Part shown: positions 18,693 to 27,439 of the stretch, in pieces
Position numbering within the stretch: the first letter of the stretch is position 1
How the letters are laid out: each line of letters opens with the position of its first letter
From: a virus
Length of the DNA: 34,787 nucleotides
IMG/VR virus record: IMGVR_UViG_3300010885_063252
Location: 1-34,787 of that record
Direction: 5' to 3' (one strand)
The notes under the pieces: model-generated
Databases searched by the model: none
What the model saw: only the letters and a program-made list of their open reading frames with translations
What the model was told of the DNA's origin: nothing
Position numbers and translations under genes: made by a program

Positions 18693-20480
18693 TTATGCCC
18701 TAACAGCGACTGCGTTTACTTCAATGTCTTCTTCAATGATATTTAGAATAACATTATTTATGGTTGAAATATCTTTGTGCTTTGGTGACGCATAGATTTT
18801 AATACCAGAACCATCATAAGAATCTATTTTAAAATTAGAAAACTGTAATAATCCCGTAGTATAATCAATCTTTCCGACAGTATCAATAAACTGTCCAGAT
18901 GAAGCTGAATATACTTGAATAGCACTAATGCCATCATCTTTAAGAATGACCTTATTATTTCGATAGTTAAATACGCTTGAAGAAATTGAATACCCTCTTC
19001 CGTCTGCGCTATAAATGATCCCCAACGGAATGCGGAAATTGACATCAAATGTCAATGAAGTTCCAGTATTTGGTATGATTAATTTAATAACATTGATATC
19101 AGTGTCATTAGAAATAATTGATGCCTGAGAACTATCAATCGAATGTACTAGTTTAGAATAACGGAAAATGCGATTAAAGTTATTCAGATTTTGTAAAGCA
19201 TAATCAATGATAGCTGACTTTGTGATTGTCTTAATATCTTCTGTTGTCAGACGAGTAATATTTACGTTATAATTGACATTTGATTTAACCTGAATGTATG
19301 TGTATTCAGGATCGACAAATACTGGATCAATAGAAACGGGTGAACGTGGTTTTAAGAAGTTATAATACTGATCTATTTTTACCTGTGGTAGACGATCAAC
19401 TTCCTTAAGGTCAACAGCAACAAATACTTTACCAAATTGTGGTGGAGTAAGGTTTTCTCCTCCATATGCAGTAACAGCATTGACTTCAGGAAAATTAATC
19501 TTCAGTAATGTTTCATAGTCTTCAGTAGTAATTGCACGTTCTTGTGTATTAAAGTGTCGTGGAGCATTATATTTAATTGATTCAAGATTTTCACTTACTG
19601 CACCGCCAGAAGCACTCTGATTAGTAGTCACCGTAATTTTTGTTTCATCATCAATTGTTGTATCAGGTGTGAATGTATTACACCCATTAGGTAGTTCGCC
19701 ATTAGATACACGATACTCAACAGTAATTACTGAATTGTTCTTTGGCATTCTACCATTTATACCATCACCAAATACTATTTCATAACTGTCATTTTCTGCA
19801 CCTTGTACAAAGAATACTTGTGAAGAAGAGTTAAGATCAAATAATGATTGTGCTCTATTATATACTAGAATTGTTGCGCCAACATCTTCAATTACAGTAA
19901 CAGTAATAGATGATATATCAACATTCTTATTAGATATAATAAAACGTTGTGGATTGTCTGATGAATATGTATAGTTGTCTGCTACATAATATCCTTCATA
20001 GATAGGAATATTAGTGCCCGTAAAAGTTAATTGTGTGCGATCAGCATTCTGTGTATAATTGGAAATAATGATATTTTCAGCAGTAGAAAATACAAAGTTT
20101 TTAGGTCCAAAACGTGAAGTGAATGTATAACCTTTTGGAATGACCACTGAACGCTTATTAATTACATCACTAATAACACTAACATTTACATTAGCTTGTG
20201 CAGATGTGAAAGAACGTGGAGTGTAATTAAGTTCTTTGGCATGAGATACTACGCTATCACGAAGCTGAGCAGAATCAAGAAACATCTCACTGCCAATCAT
20301 GTTTAGATAAAAGGCATTGTGAAATGTATTATATGATAAAATATCAAGCAGAACAGACATGTTGCTGCCATCAAAATCATAATCTTTAAATCTATCCTGT
20401 GTTTTTAGATACGATTTGAACGTATTCTTGATCGTATCAAAGTCAAGACTTGATAGAACAATTGAAGAATTAGCTGACAT
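18693..20480 (-). CDS. 6: Baseplate wedge protein gp6 (gpJ-like)
   Basis: 595 residues (T4 gp6: 660). The ATG overlaps the gp25 stop by one nt (TAATG), so it is coupled to gp25. The N-terminus 'LSSLDFDTIKNTFKSYLK', 'DGSNMSVLLDILSYNTFHNA' and 'KELNYTPRSFTSAQANV' is characteristic of gp6. Residues 233-246 ('YEIVFGDGINGRMP') and 309-350 ('FNTQERAITTEDYETLL' through 'GGENLTPPQFGKV') are the baseplate J core shared with P2 gpJ. gp6 forms the inner ring of the baseplate that opens during sheath contraction. A perfect late-promoter octamer inside gp25 (20527-20534) gives a 41-nt leader. Confidence 0.93.
   Translation of the reverse strand: MSANSSIVLSSLDFDTIKNTFKSYLKTQDRFKDYDFDGSNMSVLLDILSYNTFHNAFYLNMIGSEMFLDSAQLRDSVVSHAKELNYTPRSFTSAQANVNVSVISDVINKRSVVIPKGYTFTSRFGPKNFVFSTAENIIISNYTQNADRTQLTFTGTNIPIYEGYYVADNYTYSSDNPQRFIISNKNVDISSITVTVIEDVGATILVYNRAQSLFDLNSSSQVFFVQGAENDSYEIVFGDGINGRMPKNNSVITVEYRVSNGELPNGCNTFTPDTTIDDETKITVTTNQSASGGAVSENLESIKYNAPRHFNTQERAITTEDYETLLKINFPEVNAVTAYGGENLTPPQFGKVFVAVDLKEVDRLPQVKIDQYYNFLKPRSPVSIDPVFVDPEYTYIQVKSNVNYNVNITRLTTEDIKTITKSAIIDYALQNLNNFNRIFRYSKLVHSIDSSQASIISNDTDINVIKLIIPNTGTSLTFDVNFRIPLGIIYSADGRGYSISSSVFNYRNNKVILKDDGISAIQVYSASSGQFIDTVGKIDYTTGLLQFSNFKIDSYDGSGIKIYASPKHKDISTINNVILNIIEEDIEVNAVAVRA
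18755..18762 (-). promoter_or_regulatory. Predicted late promoter for the gp7-like gene (CATAAATA)
   Basis: Near-consensus octamer in the 3' end of gp6. The predicted start at about 18749 is 60 nt upstream of ATG 18689. Confidence 0.4.
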
Positions 20481-20902
20481 TACCTGATCCTGTCGAGTGC
20501 AATATTAAATGAAATTGGGTCTTGTTTATTTATAACCATCACTACGATGCTTACGATATAACGATGATTTTCTTCATCTGATATGACGTTTACTGAAATA
20601 ACTTTTGCACGTGGCTCAAAATTTTTAATTGTTTCTTGTACAAATATAGAAATATTTTGTGAAGTTTCTGAACTGATCGGCTCAAACAACATTTTGTAAA
20701 TGTTAGTGCCAATAGTTGGTTGATATAGACGATCAAACTTATTAGTAAGTAAAAGATTGCGAATAGAACGAATAACTGCATTCTCATTAGTATACTTAAC
20801 AATATCTCCCGAAACAGGATGTGGATTTAGATCAGTAAGAAAGTCACTATATGTTTGACTTTCTCTATTCATTGATGCAAATCTATCTGGTGTTTTAACC
20901 AT
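20480..20902 (-). CDS. 25: Baseplate wedge protein gp25 (GPW/gp25 family)
   Basis: 140 residues (T4 gp25: 132). It contains 'NENAVIRSIRNLLLTNKFDR', 'LYQPTIGTNIYKMLFEP' and the family's conserved E-P-R in 'IKNFEPRAKVISVNV'. It links the wedge core to the first sheath ring and pairs with gp6, whose gene starts on its stop codon. The start at ATG 20902 follows AGAGAG and lies 11 nt after the stop of the Ig-domain gene. Confidence 0.95.
   Translation of the reverse strand: MVKTPDRFASMNRESQTYSDFLTDLNPHPVSGDIVKYTNENAVIRSIRNLLLTNKFDRLYQPTIGTNIYKMLFEPISSETSQNISIFVQETIKNFEPRAKVISVNVISDEENHRYIVSIVVMVINKQDPISFNIALDRIR
20527..20534 (-). promoter_or_regulatory. Predicted late promoter for gp6 (TATAAATA, inside gp25)
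   Basis: Exact T4 late octamer on the coding strand near the end of gp25. The predicted start at about 20521 leaves a 41-nt leader to the gp6 ATG. Confidence 0.6.
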
Positions 20903-20913
20903 TTGTTCTCTCT

Positions 20914-22413
20914 TTATGGAATTGTTACTGGATCAGAATCAATCGCCAGTGTGTAACGAGCAGACGAAGCAATTACTTTACATTTAATTTGTCTTCCAAT
21001 ATCACTATACGTTATTACATATGAATTGTTAGATGATGATACCATATCAGTTCCTCTGAACCACTGATAATCATATTTGGTGGGAGTAAAACCTGTCCAT
21101 ACGCCTGTTGAACATTGTAATGTGCTACCAACTGATAGCGAACCAGAGATAACTGGTAAATTAGCAGCAGGAACGCTATAAACAACAGGACCAACCTCAT
21201 TTGACTTGACTTCAATATAACCAGCCTTATTCTCACCAACCACCTGACAATAGATATTAAGATCAATGTCATCAATAGATGGTGAATAAGTGAATGAGTT
21301 GGCATTGTAGATTGGATTGCCTTCACGATACCACTGAGCACTGTATGTCATAGCAGCATTGCTTGTCCATACGCCTGTGTTGCAGGTTACAGTATTACCA
21401 ACAATAGCATAACCTGAAGCAACTGGTAATTCATCATTCACTGGTGGAAGAGTATTAACAAACTCTTCGTTCTGAGCTTTATAGGTTTCAAATGCACCAC
21501 TGTTAACACTTGCTTCAAAGTTCTCTAGGCTATCAGTAGCAATTGCAGGTGGTATGCCTGTGATGCCCTGCATTTGTGTCTGTGCCTGAGAAATCTGTCC
21601 AAGGCTATTATTAGCATCACCAACGAGTGTATTCTTTAATTCTTTAGCGGCCTTCAGAGTATCTTCAACTAAATTAAAAGCAGTAACAGCATCTCCAAGA
21701 GCCTGAATTCCAGAAGCACCAATACCCTGACAAATGAATTTTGCAATAGCTCCAGAAATCTTTTTTTCAAGTGTTTTTACAGCTTGATTAATTTCATTCT
21801 TAAGGTCTGCCTTAGTTTCTTGGTAAATCTGTATAGCACATGCCTTTAGTCTAGGTATTACTTCTTCAACTGCTTTAATTAGTTCAGTGACTGCTTTAAT
21901 TAATCCAAGTATTTCTACTGTATATTTGATAAAGGCTTCAAGCTGTGGAATGACTGTACCAGTAACAAACCTACCCAACCACTTGACAATACCCCAAGGC
22001 GTAGGACTTGGCAATGATGTAATAGGTAAATATTGTTTTAAAAGTTCTAATTGTTCTTTAACCGCTGCCTTTGCAGCTTTTTTAATATCATCTAAATGTT
22101 GCTTGACAATAAGTTTAAGAGCATCACAATCAACAGTTGATCTAATCTGTTGTGTTAGTTCTTTAATACGTTTTGTATTAACAACCAACGTATCTTCTTG
22201 ATTGATTTCAATCTTGTTATTGATTTTATCTGCACATGGATTAGGCAAATCATCAATAGTTGGTGGCGGCAACTTTGGCACTTCTATTTGAGCAATTAAT
22301 GCTTCAAGATTTACTTCATTAACAGTTGCAATAGGTGCAACTGACCCAATAGACCCTAAGTCATTGAGAAGTGATGATGGTCCAGCGCCTGTTTGTGGTG
22401 GCATACTTGCCAT
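20914..22413 (-). CDS. Baseplate-operon protein with long helical part and two C-terminal Ig-like domains
   Basis: 499 residues from ATG 22413. A TTG at 22419 is also in frame, but AAGGA sits directly against it and six nt before the ATG, so the ATG is preferred. Residues 1-60 are Pro-rich. About 60-300 are mostly helical, with charged segments ('KAAVKEQLELLKQYL', 'EINQAVKTLEKKISGA') and a hydrophobic helix stretch ('YTVEILGLIKAVTELIKAVE'). The C-terminus has two Ig-like domains of about 80 residues (near 331-412 and 415-496), each with 'VGxTxxCxTGVWT', a 'QW(Y/F)RG'-type strand, and a 'YCQV' or 'KCKV' strand. Such domains on phage surfaces often bind weakly to cell glycans. It lies between gp5 and gp25; no T4 equivalent is recognised. 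Confidence 0.75.
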   Translation of the reverse strand: MASMPPQTGAGPSSLLNDLGSIGSVAPIATVNEVNLEALIAQIEVPKLPPPTIDDLPNPCADKINNKIEINQEDTLVVNTKRIKELTQQIRSTVDCDALKLIVKQHLDDIKKAAKAAVKEQLELLKQYLPITSLPSPTPWGIVKWLGRFVTGTVIPQLEAFIKYTVEILGLIKAVTELIKAVEEVIPRLKACAIQIYQETKADLKNEINQAVKTLEKKISGAIAKFICQGIGASGIQALGDAVTAFNLVEDTLKAAKELKNTLVGDANNSLGQISQAQTQMQGITGIPPAIATDSLENFEASVNSGAFETYKAQNEEFVNTLPPVNDELPVASGYAIVGNTVTCNTGVWTSNAAMTYSAQWYREGNPIYNANSFTYSPSIDDIDLNIYCQVVGENKAGYIEVKSNEVGPVVYSVPAANLPVISGSLSVGSTLQCSTGVWTGFTPTKYDYQWFRGTDMVSSSNNSYVITYSDIGRQIKCKVIASSARYTLAIDSDPVTIP

Positions 22414-22422
22414 ATTCAATCC

Positions 22423-23319
22423 TTAACCAATTTTTGTTACTACGCCCTTATTGACATGTACTGTTTTACCAGAAGGCGTTGAAAATGTTTGTGTAACTCC
22501 AGTAGCCATTGATACAGTACCAATGGTAGTAAAGCTTCCTTCAGTCTGAATAAGACCGCCGGGTGATTTAATATTGATACTTGTGCCAGAATTAATATTC
22601 ACGCCAAGAGCACCATTGATACTAATCTTTCCAGCAGAACCTAATAGAATATCACCTTCGCCAGTAATCTTTGTTGTGCCTTGTACAATAGAATTTAAAT
22701 TGCCTTTTACCTGAATGTTTGCATTGCCTTCGATATGTATGTTTTTATTCTTACCGACAATTTCAAAGCTATCATCAACACTTTTAATAATCATACGTCC
22801 ATCTTTATTTATTTCGACATATGAACCCTTGTTATGACGAATATGAAGTCTTTCATTATCTGGGGTATCATCGATTTCAATAATATGCCCAGAACGAGTA
22901 ACAATTGCTCTATTGTATGGATATTTGGCAGCATAAGATGATTCTGGTTCATTACCAATTTTATTATTGACAACAGTCTGTTTTTCTCTAGCAAGAAATG
23001 GCACAGAATTTTGGTTCTCATCCTCCCCTGGCAAATAAGGAATTGTGCCCAAAATCATTGGATACTTCTTTGCAGCACCATCCATAAAGAAACCAAATAC
23101 AAATGAACCTGCTAGCAAGCCAGGCGTATCGCCAATTCCTTTAACGCCACCACTAGTTGTAGGCATCATTACAATAGCATCAGGAAGCCTCTCAGTAGCT
23201 AAATCCTCATGAATACCAAAGGCACGTACCTTAACACCACCAAGCTTCATCGTATCTGTTGTATTATCTTCTACAACGCCAACAAACCAATAAAAACCAG
23301 ATTGTCCCATTTTAAACAT
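22423..23319 (-). CDS. 5: Baseplate central spike gp5 lacking the lysozyme domain
   Basis: 298 residues against 575 in T4 gp5. The ATG overlaps the gp27 stop (TAATG) with GGAG seven nt upstream. Residues about 8-108 form the OB-fold domain ('GFYWFVGVVEDN', 'LGGVKVRAFGIHED', 'SFVFGFFMDGAAKKYPMILG'). A linker follows, then 'RSGHIIEIDDTPDNERLHI', and from about 165 to the end a repetitive beta-prism/triple beta-helix ('HIEGNANIQVKGNLNSIV', 'KISINGALGVNINSG', 'SINIKSPGG'). The muramidase that T4 inserts between OB-fold and beta-helix is absent. The spike pierces the outer membrane during contraction; peptidoglycan cutting must come from another protein, probably the one at 31599-33635. Confidence 0.92.
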   Translation of the reverse strand: MFKMGQSGFYWFVGVVEDNTTDTMKLGGVKVRAFGIHEDLATERLPDAIVMMPTTSGGVKGIGDTPGLLAGSFVFGFFMDGAAKKYPMILGTIPYLPGEDENQNSVPFLAREKQTVVNNKIGNEPESSYAAKYPYNRAIVTRSGHIIEIDDTPDNERLHIRHNKGSYVEINKDGRMIIKSVDDSFEIVGKNKNIHIEGNANIQVKGNLNSIVQGTTKITGEGDILLGSAGKISINGALGVNINSGTSINIKSPGGLIQTEGSFTTIGTVSMATGVTQTFSTPSGKTVHVNKGVVTKIG

Positions 23320-24677
23320 TATGCAGTCTCCAATAAATCATTTTTAACAATTTCAAGTGACATGGTATGCTGTGGTCTATCACCCATTAAAATAATATGT
23401 CTTAATCTAGTAATTAAATAATTACCACTATCAAGTCGGGACACACCTGTCTGGTCATCAAAACTTGAGGAAGATGGAAATGTACATTTGATCATGTCAC
23501 CAACAGTAAGTTCGCTGTCACCATAGATATGAATTTGAGTAATATTCTGTGTTAAATATTGTAAAAAAGCTTGTCGTGATGCAAATGCTTCTGTCAGAGG
23601 TGTTTTAGAGCGTTTTGAAAAAATTGGTAATAGATTGAATGTAGTTGGGCGTTTAGTCTTACCAGCCGCACGAACTTCGCTTGTGCTGTTTGGCGCTGCA
23701 CCATTTTCATCCATCTTTTGGAATTTATCATTGCCAATATTTGCAACATATACTGCTTGTTTTTGCCCAGCGGATTGCATATCAACAGTTGTTGCAGTGC
23801 CAGAAAAAGAACCACCAGTTCTTTTAGAGATAGCAGTGGCTTGTCCAACTTGATTATATGCAATAATATTACGAATATTCACATCTTCAATTCGTTCTTT
23901 TCTTGCAGTGTCATAAAAGAATTCTTTGTCTGAAAGACCTTGAGACAGTTGCTTTCTTCCCTGTTCAATTAGCTTTTCATATGTGGTAAAGTGATAGCCA
24001 TGTCTGTTTTCAAAGAATACATATGCATGAGATAGATATCTATCAGATATTGAATACTCTAAAAATGAGTGAATTGCTTTGAATGGTTCAAGATTAAAAA
24101 CAGGATATTCATCAACCCCCACCGTTTTATCAATTTCGACCTTCTTCTTTGTTCCAATCTTCTCATCCATAATATTCTTTACAATATTTGAAATATTATC
24201 ATTGAAATCCTTATCAACAAATACGTCTGCATTGGTTACTAATTCAACGCTTATACATTGAAGTGTGCAAGTCATTGTTTTTTGGTTTTCATTAGGAACT
24301 CTGTTTTTTACTTCATTAACATGAAAAACATACTGCGTAGGATTACCAGGATTGTTTGGAGTCTCAAATGAAAGTGTTATAATTTCTTCTAATATGATAG
24401 GAAAGTCTTGATAAATGCGTCTACTGTCTGCAATGTTTATTTCACAGAAAATGCCCGGAACATGAATGCTTTCAAAAATATCAATACTTGTACATACACC
24501 AATTAACGTTTCTTTACGCTGATGATCTTTACTAGACAAAGTAATATCAATAATTTTAATATCTCCAGCGACAACATCAACATCAGCGCCTTTGTCTACA
24601 ATAATAGGCTGTGAAGCAGCTATACTACTTCGCATAATATCTTCAACGCCCTGAAATACGTCTTTAATAAAACTCAT
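23319..24677 (-). CDS. 27: Baseplate hub protein gp27-like
   Basis: 452 residues (T4 gp27: 391). The ATG overlaps the gp53 stop by one nt and the stop overlaps the gp5 start, so 53-27-5 form a coupled set. Features typical of hub proteins are 'TSIDIFESIHVPGIFCEINI', 'FHVNEVKNR', 'SDRYLSHAYVFFENRHGYHF' and a C-terminal 'LTVGDMIKCTFPSSS' with 'GNYLITRLRHIILMG'. gp27 trimers cap the tail tube and hold the gp5 spike, consistent with gp5 directly downstream. The assignment rests on motifs and order; overall identity to T4 is expected to be low. Confidence 0.85.
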   Translation of the reverse strand: MSFIKDVFQGVEDIMRSSIAASQPIIVDKGADVDVVAGDIKIIDITLSSKDHQRKETLIGVCTSIDIFESIHVPGIFCEINIADSRRIYQDFPIILEEIITLSFETPNNPGNPTQYVFHVNEVKNRVPNENQKTMTCTLQCISVELVTNADVFVDKDFNDNISNIVKNIMDEKIGTKKKVEIDKTVGVDEYPVFNLEPFKAIHSFLEYSISDRYLSHAYVFFENRHGYHFTTYEKLIEQGRKQLSQGLSDKEFFYDTARKERIEDVNIRNIIAYNQVGQATAISKRTGGSFSGTATTVDMQSAGQKQAVYVANIGNDKFQKMDENGAAPNSTSEVRAAGKTKRPTTFNLLPIFSKRSKTPLTEAFASRQAFLQYLTQNITQIHIYGDSELTVGDMIKCTFPSSSSFDDQTGVSRLDSGNYLITRLRHIILMGDRPQHTMSLEIVKNDLLETA

Positions 24678-25519
24678 TAATTAATACTCATCAATCTTTT
24701 AAGTTCTGATTCCGCTTGACCCTTATAACGAGAATCGAGCAACTTAATTTGTTTTTTACCTTCATTTATTTCACGTTCATAATCATAATATGTAATTGCC
24801 TCCCAATAGGCAGAATCAGTAAATGCAATTGTTTCTACAAGAGTATTTACCGAAGCAACCCTGCCATATGCGCCGCTATCCTGACCAGTAATTGTATTTC
24901 CAACTTGAAATGATCCATTGACATGCTGACAAGTAACTGTTGTGCCATCGACAAGTGTGACAAATGCATAGTTAGTGCCATTTACTTGAATTTCTTCTCC
25001 AACTGTAAAGTTTCCATTGACAGTTGCCAAAGTCATTGTCACAATTTTATTTGTGTTTGTGATATCTGGGTCAGCTTTTATTTTATATTGATTTACATTT
25101 CCATTAATATCTAAAATTGGATCATAATATTTCATAAAACGAGGAATTAATGAATTATATGCCGAAACGCTGATGCGTGTATCGCTATTGTATATAGTTC
25201 TATAATAGACAATCTTTCTCATTGCCTTTGCAGTGCTGCCGTACTTATTGATTATATAATTATTAAAGTTTTCTTCAGTCATAGTCATTGAATAATATGG
25301 ATCGATTGTATTATTTGACATCCATATCAGCCATGTGTAATTAGGACTATCATAATAATGATGAGATAGCGTATCAGCACGATCAGTTTCATCCATGATA
25401 TATGGATAAAATGCTGTCTTATTTTTCATAGTACTATTAGATAGCTTTGCACGAGCTAGCAAGTTCTTTGCTACCTGACCATTGTAAATGATTGTTGGAA
25501 TTTTGTTAAAATAATTCAT
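24677..25519 (-). CDS. 53: Baseplate wedge protein gp53 with a beta-module insertion
   Basis: 280 residues (T4 gp53: 196), ATG 25519 immediately after the gp48 stop. The N-terminal 150 residues carry the gp53 family pattern: 'FNKIPTIIYNG', 'DRADTLSHHYYDSPNYTWLI', 'WMSNNTIDPYYSMTMTEENF', 'YYDPILDINGN'. Residues about 155-230 are an apparent insertion with two 'VGE/VGN ... G' segments ('NFTVGEEIQVNGTNYAF', 'SFQVGNTITGQDSGAYGRV') like those in the gp7-like protein. The family C-terminus follows ('YWEAITYYDYEREINEGKKQ', 'IKLLD'). gp53 clamps the wedge to the hub; the insertion explains the extra length. Confidence 0.92.
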   Translation of the reverse strand: MNYFNKIPTIIYNGQVAKNLLARAKLSNSTMKNKTAFYPYIMDETDRADTLSHHYYDSPNYTWLIWMSNNTIDPYYSMTMTEENFNNYIINKYGSTAKAMRKIVYYRTIYNSDTRISVSAYNSLIPRFMKYYDPILDINGNVNQYKIKADPDITNTNKIVTMTLATVNGNFTVGEEIQVNGTNYAFVTLVDGTTVTCQHVNGSFQVGNTITGQDSGAYGRVASVNTLVETIAFTDSAYWEAITYYDYEREINEGKKQIKLLDSRYKGQAESELKRLMSIN

Positions 25520-26506
25520 TTATAGTTGCCACCCAGCCGTGTTTGAACTAAATTTTTCTATACTAAATGCTGACGCAACATCAGCAACAGTTTCTCCAAT
25601 TGCCTGTATTAAATTAACGCCTTTTCTATCACTTCCCCAATCGCTTGAAAGCATATATTCAATTTCACTAAATCCAATTGAAATTCTAATAGCAACAGGC
25701 ATAGTATTTTTAAAGAAGCCAGGCGCATTTGACGGATTATAATCTACGCTCACATTATTCATTACGCACTTTTTAATTTTGATAATGCCATTTTCACCCC
25801 ATCCCCAATCACCAGATGGATTTACTCCGTCCCATGGGAAAAAATTTATTTGTACTATGTCTGGATAGTTAAGAATTGCGCCTGATTGAGTTATTTTATT
25901 TGATGGTAATGATGCTTGCTTAAGAACCTTGATGATAGTTTGTATATTTGCACTTTCATTTTCTCTTGTTGGAAAAAATGTCCATGTTAATTGAAATTCA
26001 CGGAGATTTGGGCCTTGGAAAGCAACAGATGGATTTGGGTTTGGCGCAGCCTTAACTAATTGTTCAAATGCAGTTTGAATTTTATCAGCAGGAAAAGCAT
26101 TTTCTGCACCTTGCTGAACTGCTCCACCTAATATATCTCCTAATGATGCAGTTCCACCCATTGCTTCTACTGCCGTGCCGACAGCAGCGCCAGCACCTTT
26201 ACTAAGTAATCCTGATGCAAACGCACCAACATTTCTTCCTGCAATACCAGCAAATCCACTACCAACATTTCCATTGACAAAATCACCAACAGAATCTAAC
26301 TCAACCCCACTATATTTTACAGAAGTATCATCATGCAAAATATCTGGTAATGGTAAATTAATCATTGTTTTTATGTCCCATTTAGATGGTCTAAATGGAG
26401 TTGGTCTTAAGTAAGGACCAATACTCAGGCGGCAATAATATTTGCCAAGCATTGAGTTTTTTGGACCTTTTGGAGGATTGTCATCAGGAGAAATTGTTGT
26501 TGCCAT
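25520..26506 (-). CDS. 48: Baseplate tube cap gp48-like
   Basis: 328 residues when started at ATG 26506, one nt after the upstream gene's TAA (T4 gp48: 364). A longer frame begins at 26581, but its first 25 residues overlap the previous gene and are Arg/Leu-rich unlike the family, so the internal start is preferred. Residues include 'LGKYYCRLSIGPYLRPTPFR', a Gly/Ala-rich segment, 'NPSVAFQGPNLREFQLTWTF' with 'FPTRENES' (the tail-cap signature), and 'DIVQINFFPWDG'. gp48 sits on the hub as the platform from which the tail tube grows, with gp54. The tail-cap motif and position next to gp53 and gp27 support the call. Confidence 0.85.
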   Translation of the reverse strand: MATTISPDDNPPKGPKNSMLGKYYCRLSIGPYLRPTPFRPSKWDIKTMINLPLPDILHDDTSVKYSGVELDSVGDFVNGNVGSGFAGIAGRNVGAFASGLLSKGAGAAVGTAVEAMGGTASLGDILGGAVQQGAENAFPADKIQTAFEQLVKAAPNPNPSVAFQGPNLREFQLTWTFFPTRENESANIQTIIKVLKQASLPSNKITQSGAILNYPDIVQINFFPWDGVNPSGDWGWGENGIIKIKKCVMNNVSVDYNPSNAPGFFKNTMPVAIRISIGFSEIEYMLSSDWGSDRKGVNLIQAIGETVADVASAFSIEKFSSNTAGWQL

Positions 26507-26507
26507 C

Positions 26508-26903
26508 TTATATCGCCGTAAATGAAATAAATTCTTGGTTGCTCTTTGCATTAGCAACCTTAGTCTGTGGATTGGCATCATTCATATAAGACTGTGCACT
26601 TTCATTCCCTGTTCTGCGAAGTGCAGGAAGACCGCCAGCAGCAACCCTTGATGGAGATTTGCCAGCAATTGCAAAGTATTCATCTGATGAACCTGATAGA
26701 ATAGTATCAGTTTTTTGTGTTGAGAATGCTTCTACACTATCAAATGATGCACCAATATTAAATAGTGACTGTGCTGTATTCTTAGCAATAAGTTGTGCAT
26801 TACGTGCACCACCAGAAATAGCAGTAGTTGTTGCGTTGTCAACTACACGTCCTGTAAAACTTTTTGATGTGCTTTTGACAAAATTGCTTACATTGAAAGC
26901 CAT
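26508..26903 (-). CDS. Small protein at the head of the minus-strand baseplate operon, unknown function
   Basis: 131 residues, ATG 26903, first gene behind the perfect late promoter at 26945-26952 and one nt before gp48. The N-terminus ('VSNFVKSTSKSFTGRV') and the middle are Ala/Ser-rich and probably helical; the end is 'SNQEFISFTAI'. No membrane segment or catalytic motif is visible. Position suggests a baseplate or tube-assembly factor made with gp48, but I do not recognise the family. Confidence 0.75.
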   Translation of the reverse strand: MAFNVSNFVKSTSKSFTGRVVDNATTTAISGGARNAQLIAKNTAQSLFNIGASFDSVEAFSTQKTDTILSGSSDEYFAIAGKSPSRVAAGGLPALRRTGNESAQSYMNDANPQTKVANAKSNQEFISFTAI

Positions 26904-26925
26904 TGTCTAATCCTTAAAAATGTTT

Positions 26926-26933
26926 GATAAATA
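26926..26933 (+). promoter_or_regulatory. Predicted T4-type late promoter (GATAAATA) for the gp4 operon
   Basis: GATAAATA differs from the T4 late consensus only at the variable first base. Assuming T4 spacing, the start site falls near 26939, giving about a 52-nt leader to ATG 26991. It faces the minus-strand promoter at 26945-26952. Confidence 0.65.
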
Positions 26934-26944
26934 TACTCATGATG

Positions 26945-26952
26945 TATTTATA
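26945..26952 (-). promoter_or_regulatory. Predicted T4-type late promoter (TATAAATA) for the gp48-gp53-gp27-gp5 operon
   Basis: An exact match to the T4 late -10 element on the minus strand, continued as TATAAATAC. The predicted start is near 26939, 36 nt upstream of ATG 26903. With the plus-strand octamer it forms a 7-bp inverted repeat (ATAAATA / TATTTAT) separated by 11 nt. Confidence 0.75.
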
Positions 26953-26990
26953 TGACTTTTTTAGAAGTCAATAAAATAAATGGAAGTAAT

Positions 26991-27431
26991 ATGGCATATA
27001 AAGGACCGTTTCAACCAAAGAATCCAGCTAAATATAAAGGCGACCCTACTAAGATTATTTATCGTTCGCGCTGGGAATTAATGGTGATGCAAAGACTTGA
27101 TAGTCATCCTGATGTTTTACAATGGTCTTCTGAAGAGGTTGTAATACCCTATGTTAGTCCTATTGATAATAGATATCATAGGTACTTTATGGACTTTTAT
27201 ATGAAGCGTAAGAATAAACAAGGTAAGATCGAAGAAATATTGATTGAAGTCAAGCCTCTTGCTCAAACAAAGCCACCTACTGTTCAGAATAAACCAACAA
27301 AGCGTTATATTACTGAAGTTCAAACATGGGGTGTCAATTCCGCTAAGTGGGAGGCGGCTCGTGAATACTGTAAAGATCGTGGATGGCAATTTCAGATCAT
27401 AACCGAAAAAGAATTAGGACTGACCTTTTAG
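26991..27431 (+). CDS. 4: Head completion protein gp4 (PD-(D/E)XK nuclease-like)
   Basis: 146 residues from ATG 26991 (GGAAG four nt upstream), close to T4 gp4 (150). An ATG at 26952 would add 13 residues but lies only about 13 nt from the predicted transcript start and lacks a ribosome site. The family signature 'MAYKGPFQPKNPAKYKGDP' is at the N-terminus. A TnsA-like nuclease pattern is visible: E29 in 'RSRWELMVM', D68 in 'HRYFMDFYMK', and E86-V-K88 in 'ILIEVKPL'. gp4 acts after packaging to prepare heads for tail joining. It is the first gene of the plus-strand late operon. Confidence 0.9.
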   Translation: MAYKGPFQPKNPAKYKGDPTKIIYRSRWELMVMQRLDSHPDVLQWSSEEVVIPYVSPIDNRYHRYFMDFYMKRKNKQGKIEEILIEVKPLAQTKPPTVQNKPTKRYITEVQTWGVNSAKWEAAREYCKDRGWQFQIITEKELGLTF

Positions 27432-27439
27432 GAATTTAA

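Noticed and set aside
26507-26581. N-terminal extension of gp48 (25 residues)
   Set aside because: It lies entirely over the end of the upstream gene and does not look like the family; ATG 26506 fits the one-base spacing typical here.
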